Shown piece by piece: positions 59,931 to 64,000 of a stretch of 64,000 nucleotides of DNA (within the stretch, counting starts at the first letter, position 1; the number at the start of each line of letters is the position of its first letter). The stretch covers positions 372,001 to 436,000 of the forward strand of contig NZ_JAANBD010000027.1 of the NCBI RefSeq assembly GCF_011089885.1. Direction: 5' to 3'. The stretch is from Thioalkalivibrio sp. XN279 (GTDB taxonomy: Bacteria > Pseudomonadota > Gammaproteobacteria > Steroidobacterales > XN24). A model generated the notes under the pieces. That model was not told the origin of the DNA and made no database searches. It saw nothing but the letters and a program-made list of their open reading frames with translations. The position numbers and the translations under genes were made by a program.

Positions 59931-60233
59931 ATGCAGGCCGACGCGCGCAAACTGGTCACCATCGTCACCGAGGCCGCCCTCGAGCGCCGGCTCGTGGACG
60001 ACCTGAAGCGGCTCGGCGCCCACGGCTACACCATCAGCGACGCCCGTGGCGAGGGCAGCCGCGGCGCGCGCAGCGCCGGCTGGGACGCGAGCAGCAACAT
60101 CCGGGTCGAGATTGTCTGCGATGCCACGATCGCGGCGAAAATCTCGGGCCACCTGCGCAAGCATTACTACGACCACTACGCCATGATCCTGTTCTTCAGC
60201 GACGTCGGCGTGTTGCGCCCCGAGAAATTCTGA
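59931..60233 (+). CDS. SbtB-like PII-type regulator of the bicarbonate permease
   Basis: A 100-residue PII-like trimer-forming protein (KLVTIVTEAALERRLVDDL, GAHGYTISDARGEGSRG, EIVCDATIAAKISGHLRKHY, ILFFSDVGVLRPEKF). SbtB proteins bind adenine nucleotides such as cAMP or AMP in the T-loop region and control SbtA. There is no cysteine-containing C-terminal R-loop, as seen in some cyanobacterial SbtB. GGAGG lies 9-14 nt before ATG 59931. No carboxysome or RubisCO gene is in the window, so the pair may supply bicarbonate to carboxylases of a heterotroph. Confidence 0.87.
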   Translation: MQADARKLVTIVTEAALERRLVDDLKRLGAHGYTISDARGEGSRGARSAGWDASSNIRVEIVCDATIAAKISGHLRKHYYDHYAMILFFSDVGVLRPEKF

Positions 60234-60243
60234 GGAGATTGAC

Positions 60244-60867
60244 TTGTCTTGCATCCAGCACACGGGCCGCCTGGCCGCACTCGCAGCTATCCTGTTGCTC
60301 GCCGCCTGCGCCCAGCCGACGCGCGTGGCCTCCACCTGGCATGCGGAGGCACCGGCCGAGGCGCCGCAGGGCGTGCTGGTGGTCGGCGTCGGGCGCGACC
60401 TGACCAACCGCAGGACCTTCGAGGACCTGCTGGCCGGCCGCCTGCGCGCAGCCGGCAACCAGGCCTGGGCCAGCAGCCGCCACACTGACAACACCGTGCC
60501 GCTGCAGCGCGAAACCGTTGCCGCGGCGGTAACCTCGACCGGCGCAGGGCTGGTGGTGGTGACCCGGCTGGAGCACCAGGACTTCGCCGTCACCGAGACC
60601 GGGGAGCGCGAAAGTGTGAAGGTGCAGCGCCGCAGCGAAACCCCGCTGGACTTCTTCCGTTACAACTACGAAGTGGTCGCGGCGCCGACGTATCTCGCCA
60701 CCGAGGCTGCAGTGTCGCTGTCGGCCGATGTCTACAGCGTGTCCGTCGGCCGGCTGCTCTACACCATCGACGTCGTGATCCCGCCGCGGGACACGCGCTA
60801 CGAGATCATGGACGAGGCTGCACGGGCCATAGAGAAGCGGCTGCGCCGGGCGAAGCTCGTCGAGTAA
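60244..60867 (+). CDS. Lipoprotein of unknown function (DUF4136-like)
   Basis: A 207-residue lipoprotein with lipobox LLLAAC (Cys22). The mature part begins TRVASTWHAEAP, followed by VLVVGVGRDLTNRRTFEDLL, which recalls DUF4136 and related small envelope lipoproteins. TTG 60244 has GGAG 9 nt upstream. No function can be assigned. It follows the SbtB-like gene by 10 nt and may share its transcript. Confidence 0.72.
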   Translation: MSCIQHTGRLAALAAILLLAACAQPTRVASTWHAEAPAEAPQGVLVVGVGRDLTNRRTFEDLLAGRLRAAGNQAWASSRHTDNTVPLQRETVAAAVTSTGAGLVVVTRLEHQDFAVTETGERESVKVQRRSETPLDFFRYNYEVVAAPTYLATEAAVSLSADVYSVSVGRLLYTIDVVIPPRDTRYEIMDEAARAIEKRLRRAKLVE

Positions 60868-60877
60868 ACCGGGTCAA

Positions 60878-62065
60878 TCAAGGGGCCGGGCAGCGACGCA
60901 GGACTTGCGGACCCAGTTCACCGAGCTCGCGACAACCGAGCTGGCCCAGGGCACGGTCGATCTCGCCGCTGAGGATGTCGAGGGCATGGCGTGCACCCGC
61001 CTCGCCGCCTGCCGCGAGACCGTAGAGCGTCGCGGCACCGATCAACACACCCTGCGCGCCGAGCGCCAGCGCCTTCAGCACGTCCGTGCCGCGCCGGAAG
61101 CCACTGTCGATGTACAGCTCGCAGGTATCGCCCACCGCCGCCCGCGCCTCCGGCAGCATCTCCAGCGGCGACACGCAGCCGTCGAGCTGGCGACCGCCAT
61201 GGTTGCTCAACACGACGGCGTCGCAGCCGAGCTCGGCAGCCCGCTCGGCGTCGGCGGGACTCAGCACGCCCTTGAGCAGCAGCTTGCGCGGCCAGGCCTT
61301 GCGCAACCACTCCAGGTCCGCCCAGCTGATGTCCGGCTGCAACAATCGCGGCAGGTAGGCCACGCCGGCGCGCGCGCTGCGCGCCTCGGGCGGCAGGAAG
61401 TCGTACACGTTGGCGAAGCGCGGGAAGCCTTGCGGCCACATGACGTCGACCAGCCAGCGGGGGTGACGCATGACATCCAGCATGTTGCGCAGCGTGAGGC
61501 GCCCGGGACCGCGGTAGTTGCGCTTGTCCCACTCCCGCTGGCCGAACACGTTGGCGTCGGCGGTGACCACCAGCGCCTCGAAGCCGGCCGCGTCGGCGCG
61601 GGCCACGATGTCGCGCGCGATCGCCCGGTCGGTCAGCAGGTAGAGCTGCATCCAGTGCCGCCCCGCCACTTCGCGCGCCAGCCGTTCCAGGCGAACGTTG
61701 GCGAATGTGCTGAGGCAGAAAGGGATTCCGGCGGCCGCGGCAGCGCGAGCCAGCGCCAGGTCGCCGTCACGGCAGTGCACGCCGTTGAGCGCCGTCGGCG
61801 CGATGACCAGCGGCGCCGCCGCTTCCTGTCCCAGCATCATGCGGCGCTGGTTGCGTCCGGTGGTATCGACCAGCAGCCCGGGCACGAAGGCCAGCGCCTC
61901 GAATGCGGCGCGGTTCCGCCGCAAGGTCACCTCGTCCTCCGCCCCCGAATCGACGTACTCGAAGGCAAAGTGCGGTTCCCGCCGCCGTGCCACCTCGCGC
62001 AGCTCGGCGATGGACAGCGCGCGCCGGAAATCCTGCCCGGAGTAGAGCTTGCGTTTCAGTGCCAT
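60878..62065 (-). CDS. FMN-dependent alpha-hydroxy acid dehydrogenase (LldD-like)
   Basis: A 395-residue TIM-barrel flavoenzyme of the lactate/mandelate/glycolate oxidase family, which oxidises 2-hydroxy acids to 2-oxo acids. Key blocks are APTALNGVHCRDGDLALARA, MQLYLLTDR, VTADANVFGQREWDKRNY and the active-site SNHGGRQLD with the catalytic His. IDSGFRRGTDVLKALALGA, with the conserved Arg that binds the carboxylate, follows. The substrate could be lactate, mandelate or another hydroxy acid. The first residues, LYSGQDFRRALSI, are typical for LldD/mandelate dehydrogenase. It is convergent with the upstream lipoprotein gene. Confidence 0.9.
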   Translation of the reverse strand: MALKRKLYSGQDFRRALSIAELREVARRREPHFAFEYVDSGAEDEVTLRRNRAAFEALAFVPGLLVDTTGRNQRRMMLGQEAAAPLVIAPTALNGVHCRDGDLALARAAAAAGIPFCLSTFANVRLERLAREVAGRHWMQLYLLTDRAIARDIVARADAAGFEALVVTADANVFGQREWDKRNYRGPGRLTLRNMLDVMRHPRWLVDVMWPQGFPRFANVYDFLPPEARSARAGVAYLPRLLQPDISWADLEWLRKAWPRKLLLKGVLSPADAERAAELGCDAVVLSNHGGRQLDGCVSPLEMLPEARAAVGDTCELYIDSGFRRGTDVLKALALGAQGVLIGAATLYGLAAGGEAGARHALDILSGEIDRALGQLGCRELGELGPQVLRRCPAP

Positions 62066-62074
62066 GGCCGCATC

Positions 62075-62710
62075 TTAACCTTCGGCCGGCTGCGCCGCGG
62101 CATCCGGCGGGGTCCGCAGCATGAACCAGTTGGGTGCGCCGAGGACCTGGTGCTCATCGATGATCTCGAAGCCATGGCGGCGCAGCCAGGCGAGGTTCTC
62201 GCGGCGATCGTTCTCGAGGTATCCCGCGACACCCTCGGCGTCGAGCATTTCGCAGCAGGCGCGCAGCAAGGCGTCGCCGATACCGCGGCGCCGCAGCGTC
62301 GGCTCGACCGCGGCCGGCCCGAGGTGCCAGTGTTCCACGTCGGGATCGGTCGCGGTCCAGTCTTCCAGCCAGTCCAGCACGCTGCGCGAATGCCGCAGTC
62401 CGCTGCCCATGAACAGTGCGGAGAGGGCCGCAAAGCGGCTGCCCAGGGTGGAGGGACACCTGCCGGGCGGCATCATGCCGCACACGCCAGCCAGCCGCCT
62501 GCCGTGGAATGCACCGAGCACCCGGCCTTCGTCGGCCTGGTGCGCGAGGATCATGCGAAACATCCCCTCGAGGGCCGCGCGCCGCGGCGCCTCATCTGCG
62601 CCAAAGGCATGGACGTGGTTCGGGTTGTCCGCCATGCCGCGCGCCAGCAAAGCGGCGGCAGTTTCCATTTCGTCTTTCCTCAGTCGACGAATCCCGATCG
62701 CGGCAGACAT
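62075..62710 (-). CDS. GNAT-family N-acetyltransferase
   Basis: A 211-residue acetyltransferase-fold protein. The acetyl-CoA motif A region is visible as AVEPTLRRRGIGDALLRACC (about residues 127-146). The WHLGPAAVEP strand precedes it and the AWLRRHGFEIIDEH strand follows, the usual GNAT core order. Its acceptor is unknown. ATG 62710 is taken; GTG 62728 is an alternative start six codons earlier. The gene precedes the LldD-like gene by 9 nt on the same strand, so they may be co-transcribed. Confidence 0.82.
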   Translation of the reverse strand: MSAAIGIRRLRKDEMETAAALLARGMADNPNHVHAFGADEAPRRAALEGMFRMILAHQADEGRVLGAFHGRRLAGVCGMMPPGRCPSTLGSRFAALSALFMGSGLRHSRSVLDWLEDWTATDPDVEHWHLGPAAVEPTLRRRGIGDALLRACCEMLDAEGVAGYLENDRRENLAWLRRHGFEIIDEHQVLGAPNWFMLRTPPDAAAQPAEG

Positions 62711-62760
62711 GGGAGCAGGAGTCCTCACTGGTGCGCAGTCGCATTACACTCTAGGCCAAT

Positions 62761-63795
62761 ATGCACAAGATCGTCATTCAAAAGCCCGGCGGCTACGACG
62801 CCCTGCAGCTGGTCGAAGCGCCAGACCCGGAGCCGGGCCCAGGCGAAGTCGTGATTGCCTGCGAGGCCTGCGGCGTCAACTACGCGGACGGCATCATCCG
62901 CATGGGTCTCTACGCCTCGGCGAAGAAACTGCACGGCTATCCCATTACGCCCGGCTTCGAGGTTTCAGGCCGGATCACCGCGATCGGTGACGGCGTCGAC
63001 GCCTGGCGACCCGGCGACGAGGTCGTCGGCCTGACGCTGTTCAATGGCTATGCCAGCCACCTGCGGCTGCCCGCCGCGGGCGTGTTTGCCAAGCCGCCCC
63101 TGCTCGACTGGGTCCAGGCGGCGACGCTGCCGACGGTATTTCTCACCGCGTGGTGGATGGTGCATCGCCAGGTGCACCCCGTCCCGGGCGAAAGCTGGCT
63201 GGTGCACTCGGCAGCCGGCGGCGTCGGCTCGGCGCTGCTGCAGCTGGCGCGGCTGGCGGATGCCCGCGCGATCGGCGTGGTCGGCGCCGCGCACAAGGTG
63301 GAGCATGCCGTGGCGATGGGCGCCGACGCGGTGATCGACAAGTCACTGGAGAACACCTGGACCACCGCACGGCGCCATGCGCCCGAGGGCTACCAGGCGA
63401 TCTTCGACGCCAACGGCGTCGCGACCCTGCGCCAGAGCTATCGCCACCTCGCGCCCACCGGCCGACTGGTGATCTACGGCTTTCACAGCATGCTGCCGCA
63501 TGACGGCCGCCTGAACTGGGCGCGGCTCGCCTGGGACTGGCTGCGCACGCCGCGCTTCAATCCGCTGCGCATGACCCAGGAGAATCGCAGCGTGCTGGCG
63601 GCGAACCTCAGCTTCCTGCAGTCGCATGCACCCAGCCTGCGCGAGGGCATGCTGTGGCTGCTGGAACGTTTCGCCGACGGGCGCCTGCAGCCGCTCCCCG
63701 TGGAGACCTTCGCGCTCGCCGATGCTGCCGCAGCGCAGCATCGGCTGGAGTCCGGCCAGACCATAGGCAAGCTCGCCCTCCTCCCGCGTTCCTGA
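62761..63795 (+). CDS. MDR-family quinone/enone oxidoreductase (VAT-1-like)
   Basis: A 344-residue medium-chain dehydrogenase/reductase without the structural zinc lobe. Visible are the GroES-like part (VVIACEACGVNYADGIIRMG, PITPGFEVSGRITAIGDGVD) and the NADPH motif HSAAGGVGSALLQLA (about residues 148-162). IFDANGVATLRQSYRHLAP follows. It resembles quinone oxidoreductases and the VAT-1 group. The catalytic substrate is unknown. The gene is divergent from the GNAT gene with a 50-nt gap that must hold both promoters. Confidence 0.87.
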   Translation: MHKIVIQKPGGYDALQLVEAPDPEPGPGEVVIACEACGVNYADGIIRMGLYASAKKLHGYPITPGFEVSGRITAIGDGVDAWRPGDEVVGLTLFNGYASHLRLPAAGVFAKPPLLDWVQAATLPTVFLTAWWMVHRQVHPVPGESWLVHSAAGGVGSALLQLARLADARAIGVVGAAHKVEHAVAMGADAVIDKSLENTWTTARRHAPEGYQAIFDANGVATLRQSYRHLAPTGRLVIYGFHSMLPHDGRLNWARLAWDWLRTPRFNPLRMTQENRSVLAANLSFLQSHAPSLREGMLWLLERFADGRLQPLPVETFALADAAAAQHRLESGQTIGKLALLPRS

Positions 63796-63844
63796 CCGCA
63801 TTTCTGCAATAATCGCGCGTCCTGATCTCCGACGGGACATACGC

Positions 63845-64000
63845 ATGCGTCATCTCACTCTCGCGGCCCTCGCGCTCGCCCTCAGCCTGCCTGCTTTCGC
63901 CGCGCCGCCGGCCTTGCAGCCCGCGGACCTGTTCCAGCTGCAATGGGCCAGCGACCCCAAAATCGCCCCCGACGGTCGCCGCATCGCCTACGTGCGCAAC
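63845..64000 (+). CDS. S9-family prolyl oligopeptidase-like peptidase (3' part missing)
   Basis: Only the first 52 residues fall inside the window: a signal peptide (LTLAALALALSLPAFA, cut before APP) and the start of a beta-propeller, DLFQLQWASDPKIAPDGRRI. This opening is typical of exported S9 dipeptidyl/prolyl oligopeptidases with a TolB-like propeller before the hydrolase domain. The catalytic part lies beyond the right edge. Confidence 0.7.
   Translation, partial: MRHLTLAALALALSLPAFAAPPALQPADLFQLQWASDPKIAPDGRRIAYVRN

Noticed and set aside
58868-59968. Long N-terminal extension of the metallo-beta-lactamase-fold gene
   Set aside because: It is antisense to the SbtA-like gene and would bury the obvious signal peptide. 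ATG 58867 has a good ribosome-binding site.
60905-62854. 649-codon plus-strand frame over the LldD-like and GNAT genes
   Set aside because: The minus-strand genes have active-site motifs; the plus frame has none and runs across two gene boundaries.

Overview
The window is high-GC, densely coded DNA from a Gammaproteobacterium. The left edge has the classical lptD-surA-pdxA-rsmA-apaG-apaH order known from E. coli, here with a universal stress protein gene between rsmA and apaG. Outer-membrane barrels, lipoproteins and Tat substrates confirm a Gram-negative envelope. The style (aerobic catabolism, LysR and Crp/Fnr regulators, many large membrane-anchored TPR proteins) would fit a free-living heterotroph, but the genus cannot be fixed from the sequence alone. 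I found no rRNA, tRNA, CRISPR array, insertion sequence or prophage.

Layout. (1) 1-8841, plus strand: envelope and housekeeping block (lptD, surA, pdxA, rsmA, usp, apaG, apaH), then an atypical SDR and kynureninase. (2) 8825-25388: an accessory block with a lipoprotein hydrolase, a small outer-membrane barrel, a secreted alkyl sulfatase, two sister LysR regulators, four exported DUF1254/DUF1214 proteins, a Tat-exported PhoX-like phosphatase, a BASS-family transporter and a Crp/Fnr-family regulator. Five promoters in this block share one 20-bp inverted repeat, ATTGTGCG-N4-CGCACAAT in its best form, placed 18-19 nt before a TAGAAT -10 box. That is the class II activator position, so the block looks like one regulon, probably run by the Crp/Fnr protein encoded inside it. 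(3) 25416-32879: a membrane-bound alpha/beta hydrolase, two outer-membrane barrels, a glycine-zipper protein, an SLC13-type transporter with two RCK-C domains, and a three-domain NlpE/META/DUF4377 lipoprotein.

(4) 32913-53904, minus strand: the most striking region, a 21-kb tandem array of ten paralogous membrane-anchored TolB-like/TPR proteins, called P1 to P10 here in transcription order. P1-P7 form an operon in which all six junctions are 4-nt NTGA overlaps. A vapBC toxin-antitoxin pair on the opposite strand separates P7 from P8, and a Tat-exported intradiol dioxygenase sits between P9 and P10. The paralogues appear to be mosaics, because membrane modules and C-terminal modules follow different groupings. 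Six of the ten end in a conserved pair of cysteines.

(5) 54128-64000: an overlapping trio (GMC-type oxidoreductase, small membrane protein, PhzF-like enzyme), a porin-like barrel, a secreted metallo-beta-lactamase-fold protein, an SbtA/SbtB-like bicarbonate transporter with its PII-like partner, a lipoprotein, an FMN-dependent hydroxy-acid dehydrogenase, a GNAT acetyltransferase, a quinone-oxidoreductase-like MDR protein, and the start of an S9-family peptidase.

Start codons were chosen by ribosome-binding site, overlap with the upstream gene, signal peptide position and paralogue alignment, so several are GTG or TTG. All family assignments come from reading motifs by eye; no database search was run.
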